Positions 8,445-16,948 of a stretch of DNA of 64,000 nt are shown piece by piece (position 1 is the first letter of the stretch; every line of letters starts with the position of its first letter). Source of the DNA: Halovivax ruber XH-70. Its GTDB lineage: Archaea > Halobacteriota > Halobacteria > Halobacteriales > Natrialbaceae. The notes under the pieces are model-generated. The model was not told the DNA's origin, did no database searches, and saw nothing but the letters and a program-made list of their open reading frames with translations. The stretch lies in assembly GCF_000328525.1 (NCBI RefSeq), contig NC_019964.1, positions 2,542,001 to 2,606,000 on the forward strand, in the 5' to 3' direction. The position numbers and the translations under genes were made by a program.

Positions 8445-8453
8445 CCATAATTG
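8445..8453 (-). promoter_or_regulatory. TATA-like box for the aryl-CoA ligase
   Basis: Read on the minus strand this is CAATTATGG, about 32 bases before the ATG at 8417. The 275-base gap up to trpB is AT-richer than its surroundings and is the divergent control region of both genes. Confidence 0.45.
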
Positions 8454-8658
8454 TACCGCCGGGGATGGACAAACGGAGAGTGACTCGCGGGAATGGCCCA
8501 TAATCGGCAAAAAGGTTAATGAAAACAGCATAGACGCCCAGATATACCCTGTCACCACCAGAATTGTTCGTCAGCGACGGTTATCCACCCGTTGGCTAGC
8601 AACGACCGACGCAACCGAACCGGTTGGCGCACCCTATCGTGGTACGTGACGGCATACC

Positions 8659-8665
8659 TTTATTT
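8659..8665 (+). promoter_or_regulatory. TATA-like box for trpB
   Basis: TTTATTT lies about 31 bases upstream of the ATG at 8693. No ribosome binding site is visible, so the transcript is probably leaderless. Confidence 0.5.
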
Positions 8666-8692
8666 GACGGGCGATAGTTTCCCCGGTCGAAC

Positions 8693-9850
8693 ATGTCGAG
8701 TGGCACGTTCGGTGAGTACGGCGGCAGACACGTCCCGGAACCGCTCGAGGAACCGCTTTCGCAACTGGCGAATGCCTACGACGACCTGGGAACAAGCGAG
8801 GGGTTCCAGCGGGAGTTTCGCGACCACCTCCGCGAGTACGCCGGGCGGTCGACACCCCTCTATCACGCCAGAAACCTGAGCGATCGGTACGACGCGGAGA
8901 TCTACTTCAAACGTGAGGACCTGCTCCACGGCGGCGCACACAAGATAAACAACTGTCTCGGGCAGGCGCTGCTCGCGAAGAAAGCAGGCAAGGACCGGCT
9001 CATCGCCGAGACGGGCGCGGGGCAACACGGCACCGCGACCGCGATGGTCGGAGCGCTGTTCGACCTCGAGACCGAGATTTACCAGGGGAAGAAAGACATC
9101 GAGCGCCAGCAGATGAACGTGTTCCGGATGCGCCTGCTGGGCGCGCAGGTAAACGAGGTCACACAGGGCGGCGCGGGGCTAGCGGACGCGGTCGACGCAG
9201 CGCTAGGGGATCTGGTCGAGAACGTCGAGGACACCCACTACCTCGTCGGCAGCGTCGTCGGCCCCGACCCGTTCCCGCGCATGGTCCGTGACTTCCAGTC
9301 CGTCCTCGGCGAGGAAGCTCGCGAGCAGTTCGTCGAACGGACGGGTGACCTGCCCGACGCCGCGGTCGCCTGCGTCGGGGGCGGATCGAACGCGATGGGC
9401 CTCTTCGACGCCTTCCGCGACGACGAGGAAGTCGCCCTCTACGGTGCCGAGGGCGGCGGAAAGGGCGCGGCGTCGACCCAGCACGCCGCGCCGCTCGCGG
9501 CCGGGCGGGACGACGTGATCCACGGGATGAAAACGCGCGTCCTCGACGACGACGTCGAGGTTCACTCCGTCTCCGCCGGCCTGGACTACCCCGGCGTCGG
9601 CCCCGAACACGCCATGTTCCGTGACTCCGGTCGCGTGACCTACGAGGGCGTCACCGACGACGAGGCCCTGGCCGCCTTCCGCGAACTCAGCGAGACCGAG
9701 GGCGTCATCCCCGCGCTGGAATCGAGCCACGCCGTCGCGCGGGCGATCGAACTCGCCGAGGAAAGCGATCACGATACCATCCTCGTCAACCTCTCCGGCC
9801 GGGGTGACAAGGACATGGAGACCGCGGCGGAGCAGTTCGACTTCGCCTGA
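8693..9850 (+). CDS. trpB: Tryptophan synthase beta subunit (stand-alone TrpB-like)
   Basis: This 385-residue PLP enzyme of the TrpB1 type would join indole and serine to make tryptophan. The PLP lysine is K84 in HGGAHKINN, where most TrpBs have HTGAHK. The catalytic Glu is E106 in AETGAGQHG, the phosphate cup GGGSN lies at 229-233, and the late motifs [20 protein letters not shown] and NLSGRGDKD are intact. The region that normally contacts TrpA (about 130-170) looks divergent, with QGGAGLADA where SGS.TLKDA is usual. No trpA or other trp biosynthesis gene is in the window. Its place among tryptophan-degrading genes is unexpected; indole salvage or a changed reaction are both possible. Confidence 0.9.
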   Translation: MSSGTFGEYGGRHVPEPLEEPLSQLANAYDDLGTSEGFQREFRDHLREYAGRSTPLYHARNLSDRYDAEIYFKREDLLHGGAHKINNCLGQALLAKKAGKDRLIAETGAGQHGTATAMVGALFDLETEIYQGKKDIERQQMNVFRMRLLGAQVNEVTQGGAGLADAVDAALGDLVENVEDTHYLVGSVVGPDPFPRMVRDFQSVLGEEAREQFVERTGDLPDAAVACVGGGSNAMGLFDAFRDDEEVALYGAEGGGKGAASTQHAAPLAAGRDDVIHGMKTRVLDDDVEVHSVSAGLDYPGVGPEHAMFRDSGRVTYEGVTDDEALAAFRELSETEGVIPALESSHAVARAIELAEESDHDTILVNLSGRGDKDMETAAEQFDFA

Positions 9851-9863
9851 CCGACGAGAAGGG

Positions 9864-10841
9864 TTATTCCACCCACTCCCGAATCGCCTCGGCCAGCGCG
9901 TCCATCGCCTCGTCCGCCCGTGAGACGCTGTCGGTCAGGCTCAGGAAGCCGTGAGTCATCGACGGGTAGTGGTCGTGGTCGACTGCGACGCCGTGATCGG
10001 CCAGTCGTTCCGCGTAGGCCGCGCCTTCGTCTCTGAGCACGTCGTGACCGGCGGTCACCACCGTCGCGGGTGCCACGCCGGCGAGATCGGGCGTGCGGCA
10101 GACGGTCGCGAACGGGTTGTGTTCGTCGACCGGGCTGCGGAGGTACTGGTCCCAGAACCAGCGAACGTCGGCCTCGGTGAGCAGCGGGCCATCGCCGTGT
10201 TCGTCGTAGGACGGGCGGTCGAACCGCCGGTCCGTCATCGGATACAGGAGGAACTGACCGTCGAGGTCGAATCCGGCGTCTCGCGCCCGGATCGCCGACG
10301 CGGCCGCGAGGTTCCCGCCGGCGCTCGTCCCGACGACGCCGAGTCGGTCGGGATCGCCGCCCAGTTCGGCCGCGTGCGCGGCAGCCCACTGCAGGGCGGC
10401 GTAGGCGTCGTCGGTCGCCGCCGGGAACGGGTGCTCGGGCGCGAGTCGATAGTCGACCGACAGGACCAGCGCGCCCGCACGGCTCGCCAGTTCGCGACAG
10501 ATGTTGTCCGACGAGTCGAGCGTCCCGAGCGTCCAGCCGCCGCCGTGGGTAAAGACCAGCGTCGGCGGGTTCTCGCGGTCGGGCCGGTAGACCCGGATCG
10601 ACAGGTCGCCGCCGGGGCCGTCGATACGCAGGTCCCGCACGGTTCGCAGATCGGGGCTGGCCCCGCCGGAGAACACCTCGTCTTCGATGCGCCGCGCGCT
10701 GGCGACCGAGAGCGCCGACCACTGGGGCACGCCGGCCGCCTGGATGTCCGCGACGACCGCGGCGAGTTCGGGGTCGAGTTCGTCGGTCGACTCCCGATGC
10801 GGTTCGTCGTGCTCGCTCGATTCGACTGCGGTCTCGTCCAT
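9864..10841 (-). CDS. Alpha/beta hydrolase (HSL family), candidate kynurenine formamidase
   Basis: From ATG 10841 the product has 325 residues. It is a hormone-sensitive-lipase-type alpha/beta hydrolase with the oxyanion motif HGGGW (99-103), nucleophile S173 in GTSAGG, D267 in AGHDVLRDEG and H297 in MTHGF. Family members are esterases, amidases and, in animals, arylformamidase, which shares the HGG-type oxyanion motif. It is divergently arranged with kynureninase (171 bases apart) and close to the IDO-type dioxygenase. It is therefore the best candidate in the window for turning N-formylkynurenine into kynurenine. No KynB-type metal-dependent formamidase is seen. The activity is inferred from context; the family alone would only support carboxylesterase. 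Confidence 0.82.
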   Translation of the reverse strand: MDETAVESSEHDEPHRESTDELDPELAAVVADIQAAGVPQWSALSVASARRIEDEVFSGGASPDLRTVRDLRIDGPGGDLSIRVYRPDRENPPTLVFTHGGGWTLGTLDSSDNICRELASRAGALVLSVDYRLAPEHPFPAATDDAYAALQWAAAHAAELGGDPDRLGVVGTSAGGNLAAASAIRARDAGFDLDGQFLLYPMTDRRFDRPSYDEHGDGPLLTEADVRWFWDQYLRSPVDEHNPFATVCRTPDLAGVAPATVVTAGHDVLRDEGAAYAERLADHGVAVDHDHYPSMTHGFLSLTDSVSRADEAMDALAEAIREWVE

Positions 10842-11012
10842 GCGCGGGACATCGGCGGACTGGTAGATGAGTCCACCGCCCGGAACGGAGGACTCGCTCG
10901 GTTTGCCGGCGCACAAATCCGATACCTCGCCGGCGATCGTGCACACCAGCGACGAGATCCGACCGTTCCGACGTCGAAAGCTACCTGTAGGTCGACCACG
11001 ACAGCCGACATC

Positions 11013-12320
11013 ATGGTTGACAGCGAAAGTGAGGGTGACGCCGCGGCCGATGCGAGTCGCCGCGACGCCCGCGAACGCGACCGGGCCGATCCCCTCGCCG
11101 ACTTCCGCGAACGCTTCGAGATTCCCGACGACTACTACATGGACGGCAACTCGCTGGGACCGATCTCCGACGCGGCCGAGGAGAGCCTCCAGCGCGCCGT
11201 GGACCAGTGGCGCGACCAGGCGATCCGCGGCTGGACCGGCTCGGAGCCGCCCTGGTTCTGGTACGGCGAGCGACTCGGCGAGGAGCTCGCCCCCCTCGTC
11301 GGCGCGGACCCCGACGAGGTCGTCGTGGGCAACTCGACGACGATCAACATCCACACGCTCGTTGGAACCTTCGTAGACGCGCGCGAACCGGACGAGCCCC
11401 GCGGTGTCCTCGTCAACGACCTCGACTTCCCGACGGACCACTACGCGATCCAGTCCCAGCTACGCCAGCGCGGGCTCGACCCCGACGAACACCTCCACCT
11501 CGTCGAGAGCAGGGACGGACGGACCATCGAAACCGAAGACGTGATCGACGCGATGGATACCCACGATGTCGGCATCGTCTTCATGCCCTCGGTGCTGTAC
11601 CGCAGCGGGCAGCTGTTCGATATCGAGGCCATCACGGAGGCGGCCCACGAGCGGGACATCCTGGTCGGGTTCGACCTGGCGCACTCGATCGGCGTCGTTC
11701 CCCACGACCTCTCGGAGATCGGCGTCGACTTCGCCGTCTGGTGTTCCTACAAGTACCTGAACGCGGGCCCCGGCGCCGTCGCGGGCCTGTACGTCAACGA
11801 ACGCCACTTCGGCGAGTCACCCGCGCTCGCGGGCTGGTGGGGCCACGACAAGGAGTCACAGTTCGAGCTGAACCTCGACTTTACGCCCGCAGGCGACGCC
11901 GGCGCCTGGCAGGCGGGGACGATCCCGGTCTTCAGCGCCGCGCCGCTGTTTGGTGCGCTCGAACTCACCCACGACGCCGGCATCGATGTGATCCGCGAGA
12001 AGTCGGTCGACCTGACGACCTACCTGATCGACCTCGTCGACGAGCACCTCGCCGAGCGCGGGGTCTCGGTCGGGACGCCCCGTGATCCGACCCGCCGCGG
12101 CGGCCACGTCGCCCTCGAACACCCCGAAGCCGAGCGAATCAGCGAGGCACTTCGCGACCACGAGGTCGTCGTCGACTTCCGCCCACCGAACGTGATCCGC
12201 GTCGCCCCTGCGCCGCTGTACGTGCGCTACGAGGACGTCTACGACGTCGTCGAGATCGTGGCCGACATCATCGACGAGAAGCGCTACGAGAAGTACGAGG
12301 CAGCCGGCGACGTGACGTGA
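11013..12320 (+). CDS. kynU: Kynureninase
   Basis: The product has 435 residues and is a fold-type I PLP enzyme that cleaves L-kynurenine into anthranilate and L-alanine. The PLP lysine is K247 in the signature WCSYKYLNAGPG. D221 and H224 of GFDLAHSIG contact the cofactor ring. The substrate-side motif MDGNSLGP (43-50) and FMPSVLYRSGQ are also typical. An acidic N-terminal tail of about 25 residues precedes the conserved part. ATG 11013 was chosen because the long upstream frame is antisense to the hydrolase gene. Kynureninase fixes the meaning of the neighbourhood, since it connects the IDO-type enzyme to the anthranilate-CoA route. Confidence 0.93.
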   Translation: MVDSESEGDAAADASRRDARERDRADPLADFRERFEIPDDYYMDGNSLGPISDAAEESLQRAVDQWRDQAIRGWTGSEPPWFWYGERLGEELAPLVGADPDEVVVGNSTTINIHTLVGTFVDAREPDEPRGVLVNDLDFPTDHYAIQSQLRQRGLDPDEHLHLVESRDGRTIETEDVIDAMDTHDVGIVFMPSVLYRSGQLFDIEAITEAAHERDILVGFDLAHSIGVVPHDLSEIGVDFAVWCSYKYLNAGPGAVAGLYVNERHFGESPALAGWWGHDKESQFELNLDFTPAGDAGAWQAGTIPVFSAAPLFGALELTHDAGIDVIREKSVDLTTYLIDLVDEHLAERGVSVGTPRDPTRRGGHVALEHPEAERISEALRDHEVVVDFRPPNVIRVAPAPLYVRYEDVYDVVEIVADIIDEKRYEKYEAAGDVT

Positions 12321-12396
12321 TCGGCGCGCTGGCCAGTGACGAATCGGCACGCTGAAACAGCGCTGTAATCGACGCACCAGGGTCAACCGGCCCGAT

Positions 12397-13563
12397 TCAT
12401 CGCGTCTGCGCCGCCGTCTCCTCCTGCATCACCTGCAAGAACTCCATGTAGTCCGTCCCGCCGGTACCGGTCGTGTCGCCGGTCACCGCCCGAATGTACT
12501 GGATGACCTGCCCGAAGTGGACGCGCCGGAAGGTGGCGAGCGAGTCGGTACAGTCGTTGTACGCCTCGCGGAGGTCGTCACGGTCCGCCCGGTCGACGTA
12601 CTCGCCGATCGCCGGTCCACGGTCGAACGCGTCGATCACCTCGCGGTGGGATTCGGGCATGTAGCTGCGCATGTCCGTGAGCTTCTCGACGAGTTCGGTC
12701 GTGGCGTGGTCGACGCCGAGGGCGGCGTCGAGCGAGGGAAGGATGGAACTCTGGGCGCCGGACCCACCGCGGTAGGTGCGCGTCTCGCCGTCGAAGCCGT
12801 CGACGCCCTCGTAGACGACGTCGTCGAACCCCTCGTAGTACGGGCGGTACTCGCGAGCGAAGACCTCGGGGTCGTTGCGCTCGGTCATCCGGCGCATGAT
12901 CTCGGTCTGGGCATCGATCGAGTCGGCGAGGGTCTCGAGTTCGCCGACCAGTGCGTCCGGATCGTCGGCACGGACAGCCTCCTGCGCGTTCGCACCGGCC
13001 CAGAGCGCTTGCCCCGCCCGTGCCTCGATCGCGACGTGGATGACGACGAACCAGCGCTCGTCGTCGTGCTCGGTGAACTGAACGAGTGCCTCGAGATTCG
13101 TCGGCTCTGTGAGCGCGGCGTCTGGTTCGTGGCGGCGCCAGTTGTGGAGACAGAGCTGGTCGTAGGAGAGGATGGGTTTGCGACCGAACCGGCGAGACGT
13201 TTCCACGAGCGGGACGGCGACGGACTCGGGGAGCCGATCGGCGGACGCAGCGTCGACCTGGTGGACGTACGCGCTGGCGAAGAAGCCACTCAAGGTGCAG
13301 AGCCGGATCGCCTCGCGATCCGAGAGCGAGGCGACCGCGTCGGCCGACAATTCGGGCAGCGAATCGACCGCCGGCCGGACGGTCCCCTCGTCCAGCCGCG
13401 CCGGCAGTTCCGCGCCCAGCCGGTCGAACGCTTCCAGGGCCGCGCCGACCGGCGATTCGTGGGCATCGGACTCGAACGAAGGGAGAGGATCGCGCTCGGG
13501 GAGAAAGCCGCGTTCGCGAGAGATATCGTGGTGATCGAGAACAACCGCGGCGGATCGAGTCAT
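12397..13563 (-). CDS. Indoleamine 2,3-dioxygenase family heme enzyme (tryptophan ring opening)
   Basis: This 388-residue protein matches the IDO family, not the tryptophan 2,3-dioxygenase (KynA) family. From memory of human IDO1, the C-terminal half lines up well: VYEG (250-253), GGSGAQSS (266-273), DMRSYMPESHR (298-307), LREAYNDC (331-338), heme ligand H349 in FRRVHFGQVIQYI, and the mobile-loop motif GTGGT (366-370). R240 aligns with the substrate-binding Arg231. The position of human Ser167 appears to be His176, which resembles the active-site His of TDO. It would convert tryptophan and O2 to N-formylkynurenine. It is convergent with kynureninase and divergent from the LLM gene. Confidence 0.9.
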   Translation of the reverse strand: MTRSAAVVLDHHDISRERGFLPERDPLPSFESDAHESPVGAALEAFDRLGAELPARLDEGTVRPAVDSLPELSADAVASLSDREAIRLCTLSGFFASAYVHQVDAASADRLPESVAVPLVETSRRFGRKPILSYDQLCLHNWRRHEPDAALTEPTNLEALVQFTEHDDERWFVVIHVAIEARAGQALWAGANAQEAVRADDPDALVGELETLADSIDAQTEIMRRMTERNDPEVFAREYRPYYEGFDDVVYEGVDGFDGETRTYRGGSGAQSSILPSLDAALGVDHATTELVEKLTDMRSYMPESHREVIDAFDRGPAIGEYVDRADRDDLREAYNDCTDSLATFRRVHFGQVIQYIRAVTGDTTGTGGTDYMEFLQVMQEETAAQTR

Positions 13564-13592
13564 CGTCGAAACGGACGCGAAGGAGCCGTATC

Positions 13593-13600
13593 AATATTTA
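13593..13600 (-). promoter_or_regulatory. TATA-like box for the IDO-type gene
   Basis: AATATTTA (minus strand TAAATATT) lies about 32 bases upstream of the ATG at 13563. It is one of the most AT-rich spots in the catabolic region. Confidence 0.5.
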
Positions 13601-13761
13601 TCCGGTAATAGACACACCGATGGCGAGAGGTGCGGATCAGCACGAGAGGGCGGGCCCCAGTGTGTAAATCCACACGTTGATGGGCGGTTGTTGACATCGA
13701 CGCGGGAGACAGTGGCTCGACGAACGAACGGGTCGGACGAATCGGTCACGCTCACCGTCAG

Positions 13762-13768
13762 GTATACG
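13762..13768 (+). promoter_or_regulatory. TATA-like box for the LLM/monooxygenase operon
   Basis: GTATACG lies about 29 bases before the ATG at 13793. It probably drives the two-gene unit formed by the LLM protein and the large monooxygenase. Confidence 0.4.
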
Positions 13769-13792
13769 TGAACACCTGTCGAGGCTGTGGCC

Positions 13793-14644
13793 ATGCACGT
13801 CGGAATTGGCCTGCCGAACACGCTAGACGCCGACGGCGAGACGCTCCTGTCGTGGGCCCGGCGCGCCGACGACGGACCGTTCTCGAGTATCGGCGTCTTC
13901 GATCGGCTGGTGTACGAAAGCACGGACCCGCTCACGACGCTCGCGACCTGCGCCGGCGTCACCGAGGACGTCCGGCTCGCGACGTCCATCGTCGCCGGCC
14001 CGCTCCGAAACGACGCGTTGCTAGCAAAGCGCGCGGCGACTGTCGACCAGCTCTCGAACGGGCGACTCACGCTCGGACTGGCGCTCGGGGCCCGCCGCGA
14101 GGACTACGAGGCCGCCGGGGCGAGCTACGACGACCGCGGCAAGCGCTTTTCGCGGCAGTTGAGTCGACTTCGGGAGATCTGGGACGACGACGCGTTCGGC
14201 CCCGAGCCCGTCCAGGACAGCGGCCCGCAGGTGCTCGTCGGCGGCGACAGCGACCCGACGTTCCAGCGCGTCGGTCGGTACGGGGACGGGTACATCCACG
14301 GCGGCGGCCCGCCGCGAGCCTTCGAACGGAACGCCCAGCAGGCCCGGGCCGCCTGGACCGAATCGGGACGGCCGGGCGACGCCGACCTCTGGGGGCACGG
14401 CTACGTCGCGCTCGGCGAGGAGGCCGAGGAACGCGGTCGCGAATACCTGCTGGACTACTACGCCTTTACGGGCCCCTTCGCGGAGACGATCGCGGACAGT
14501 CTGCTGACCACCCCGCAGGAGGTGCTCTCGTTCGTCCGCGGCTACGCCGACGCCGGCTGCGACGAACTCCTGCTGTTTCCGACCGTCGCCGACGGGGACC
14601 AGTACGAGAAACTCGAGACGCTGATCGAGACCGAGTGGCGGTGA
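13793..14644 (+). CDS. LLM-class (luciferase-like) F420-dependent oxidoreductase
   Basis: From ATG 13793 (a GTG lies two codons upstream) the protein has 283 residues. It has the bacterial-luciferase-like TIM barrel of the F420-dependent group: the start VGIGLPNT, then DRLVYES, SIVAGPLRN..LLAKRAATVDQLSNGRLTLGLALG, and VLVGGDSDPTFQRVGRYGDGY. These enzymes use F420H2 or FMNH2 for hydride transfer or oxygenation. Its stop is four bases before the start of the large flavin monooxygenase gene, so the two are surely co-expressed. I infer that it supplies or replaces the reductive half-reaction of 2-aminobenzoyl-CoA dearomatisation. The cofactor choice cannot be proved by eye. Confidence 0.85.
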   Translation: MHVGIGLPNTLDADGETLLSWARRADDGPFSSIGVFDRLVYESTDPLTTLATCAGVTEDVRLATSIVAGPLRNDALLAKRAATVDQLSNGRLTLGLALGARREDYEAAGASYDDRGKRFSRQLSRLREIWDDDAFGPEPVQDSGPQVLVGGDSDPTFQRVGRYGDGYIHGGGPPRAFERNAQQARAAWTESGRPGDADLWGHGYVALGEEAEERGREYLLDYYAFTGPFAETIADSLLTTPQEVLSFVRGYADAGCDELLLFPTVADGDQYEKLETLIETEWR

Positions 14645-14648
14645 TCCG

Positions 14649-16814
14649 ATGCAGGTAACCGTCGTCGGCGGCGGCCCCGCCGGCCTGTACGCGAGTCTCT
14701 TGCTCAAAAAGGAGTACCCCAACTGGGAGATCTCGGTCTCCGAACGCGACCCGGCCGACAACACCTACGGCTGGGGCGTGGTCTTCTCCGATGCGACACT
14801 GTCGAACCTCAAAGAGGCGGACACGGAGAGTCACGAGCGCATCACCGACGCTTTCGTTCGCTGGGATCCGATCGACGTCCACCTGAAAGGTGAGTCCATC
14901 CGCTGTGGTGGCCACACCTTCGCCGGCATCATGCGCGCGGACCTCCTGACGATCCTGCAGGAGCGGTGCCGGGCGGTCGGCGTCGACCTGAATCACGACG
15001 TCGCGATCGATGATCCCGAAGCGCTGGAAGCGGAGTCCGACCTGCTGATCGGCGCCGACGGGCTCAACAGCACGGTCAGGGAAACCTACGAGGACGCGTT
15101 CGCTCCGAGCGTCTCGTCTGGATCGGCCAAGTTCGCCTGGTTTGGCACCGAGAAACCGTTCGACGTCTTCACGTTCATCTTCCGGGCAAACGAACACGGC
15201 CTCTGGCGCGTCCACGCGTACCCGGGGCGGATGAGCACGTTCATCGTCGAGTGTACCGAGGAAACCTGGGACGCCGCGGGGATGGACGAGAAGGACGAGG
15301 CGGACGCGATCGCCTACCTGGAGGACCTGTTTTCCGACCACCTCGACGGCTACGACCTGCAGAGTAAGCTCTACGCCTGGCGGAACTTCCCCGTCGTGGA
15401 GTGTGGTTCGTGGTCGAAGCGCGACGAGGTCGTCCTCCTGGGCGACGCGGCCCACACCGCGCATTTCTCGATCGGCTCCGGGACGAAACTCGCCCTGGAG
15501 GACGCCATCTCGCTGCTCGAGGGGTTCAGAGAGCACGGCACCGACGTCCGCTCGGCGCTCAATCACTACGAGAAGGAGCGTCGCCCGCGCGTCGAAGGCC
15601 TCCAAGCCGCCGCCGAGCGCAGCCAATCGTACTTCGAGAACGTCGAGCGATACTGGGACCTGCCGCCGGAACAGTTCGCCTACAATCTGCTGACTCGAAG
15701 CGGTCGCATCTCCTACGACAGCCTCAAGCAGCGCGACGTGGGCTACGCCGACGCCTACGACCGGTGGTTCGAAGCGCAGGCATCGGTCGGCGAGGGCGGG
15801 GCCACAACGCCGAGTGACGGAATCGAGCCGCTCGCTGCCAGTCGACCGCTGAACCAACCGCTCACGCTCCGCGAGACGACCGTCGACAACCGGCTGACCG
15901 TCACCCGGCCGCCGAGCAACGGGTCGACGGATGGGGTCCCTGGGGCCGCGTACCTAGACGACCTCCGTGAGCGGGCGAGGGGCGGGCCCGGCCTCCTGCT
16001 GACCGATCCAGTCGCCGTCAGTCCCGACGGGCGGATCACACCGGGCACTCCCGGACTGTACGAGGACGCACACGTCGACGCCTGGGGCGCGTTCGTCGAC
16101 GAGGTCCACGCGGAGACGGATACCGCGGTCGGCCTGCAGCTGGTCCACGCCGGCCGGCGTGGGGCCACGCGCCACCGCGAATACGGCCTCGACCGGCCGC
16201 TCTCGCCCGAGGAGCGCTGGGAGCTGTACGCACCCTCCGCGAATCCCTACGTCCCAGGCGGTCCCACACCGACCGCGATGGACGCCGACGACTGCGACCG
16301 GATTCGAGAGCGCTTCGTCGGCGCCGCTGAGCGCGCCGCGAACGCCGGGTTCGACTACCTCCAGCTCCACGCCGGCCACGGCTACCTCCTCTCGTCGTTC
16401 CTCTCGCCGCTCACGAACGATCGCGCGGACGAGTACGGTGGCTCGCTCGAGGCGCGGATGCGATACCCGCTTTCGGTCTTCGACGCCGTGCGCGACGCCT
16501 GGCCCGACGGGAGGCCGCTCGGGGCCGCGCTGCAGGCGACCGACTGGAACCTGAGCGGGTTGAAGACCCGAGACTCGCTGCAGGTCGCCCACGAGTTCGC
16601 CGACCGGGACTGCGACCTGCTCTCGATCGTGGCCGGGCAGGCGACCGTTCGCGAACGGCCGCGCTACGATCCAACCGTCCTCGCCGACTTCACCGAGACC
16701 TATCGAAACGAGACCGGGGTTCCGGCGCTCTCGACGAACTACGTGACGACCTACGACGAGGTCAACACGCTCGTCGGCGCGGGCCGCGCCGACCTCTGTA
16801 CGTACAGATCCTAG
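14649..16814 (+). CDS. 2-aminobenzoyl-CoA monooxygenase/reductase-like fusion protein
   Basis: The product has 721 residues in two parts. Residues 1-380 form an FAD monooxygenase: GGGPAGL (7-13), DLLIGADGLNSTVR (131-144) and LLGDAAHTAHFSIGSGT (263-279). It is the type found in 2-aminobenzoyl-CoA monooxygenase/reductase and salicylyl-CoA 5-hydroxylase. Residues 400-721 form an old-yellow-enzyme-like barrel (GRITPG, QLVHAGRRG, LHAGHGYLLSSFLSPL..DRADEYGGS). This second half looks degenerate: the usual PM.MY start is replaced, the Arg before the ATDW stretch is gone (GAALQATDW), and the protein stops right after GAGRADLC, before the RP.L..P flavin-phosphate region. It would hydroxylate and dearomatise anthraniloyl-CoA. 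Bacterial relatives are, from memory, longer by about 50-70 residues. Confidence 0.87.
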   Translation: MQVTVVGGGPAGLYASLLLKKEYPNWEISVSERDPADNTYGWGVVFSDATLSNLKEADTESHERITDAFVRWDPIDVHLKGESIRCGGHTFAGIMRADLLTILQERCRAVGVDLNHDVAIDDPEALEAESDLLIGADGLNSTVRETYEDAFAPSVSSGSAKFAWFGTEKPFDVFTFIFRANEHGLWRVHAYPGRMSTFIVECTEETWDAAGMDEKDEADAIAYLEDLFSDHLDGYDLQSKLYAWRNFPVVECGSWSKRDEVVLLGDAAHTAHFSIGSGTKLALEDAISLLEGFREHGTDVRSALNHYEKERRPRVEGLQAAAERSQSYFENVERYWDLPPEQFAYNLLTRSGRISYDSLKQRDVGYADAYDRWFEAQASVGEGGATTPSDGIEPLAASRPLNQPLTLRETTVDNRLTVTRPPSNGSTDGVPGAAYLDDLRERARGGPGLLLTDPVAVSPDGRITPGTPGLYEDAHVDAWGAFVDEVHAETDTAVGLQLVHAGRRGATRHREYGLDRPLSPEERWELYAPSANPYVPGGPTPTAMDADDCDRIRERFVGAAERAANAGFDYLQLHAGHGYLLSSFLSPLTNDRADEYGGSLEARMRYPLSVFDAVRDAWPDGRPLGAALQATDWNLSGLKTRDSLQVAHEFADRDCDLLSIVAGQATVRERPRYDPTVLADFTETYRNETGVPALSTNYVTTYDEVNTLVGAGRADLCTYRS

Positions 16815-16948
16815 CCCGGTCGGGTGGGCAGGTCTGCGGGCACGGTTTGCCGCAGTTGCTCGCGATGAGACCACCTCGTCCGAGCACCCCGAGTCTCCCG
16901 GCCAGTGAGATAGGAGCGCTTTTCACGTCGCTCGTCCCAACAACTGGC

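Noticed and set aside
9951-11012. Extension of the kynureninase frame upstream of its ATG
   Set aside because: The extra 354 residues are antisense to the hydrolase and have no conserved motif; ATG 11013 fits the family length.
10842-11441. N-terminal extension of the HSL-type hydrolase
   Set aside because: The extra residues overlap kynureninase on the other strand and do not resemble any hydrolase N-terminus.
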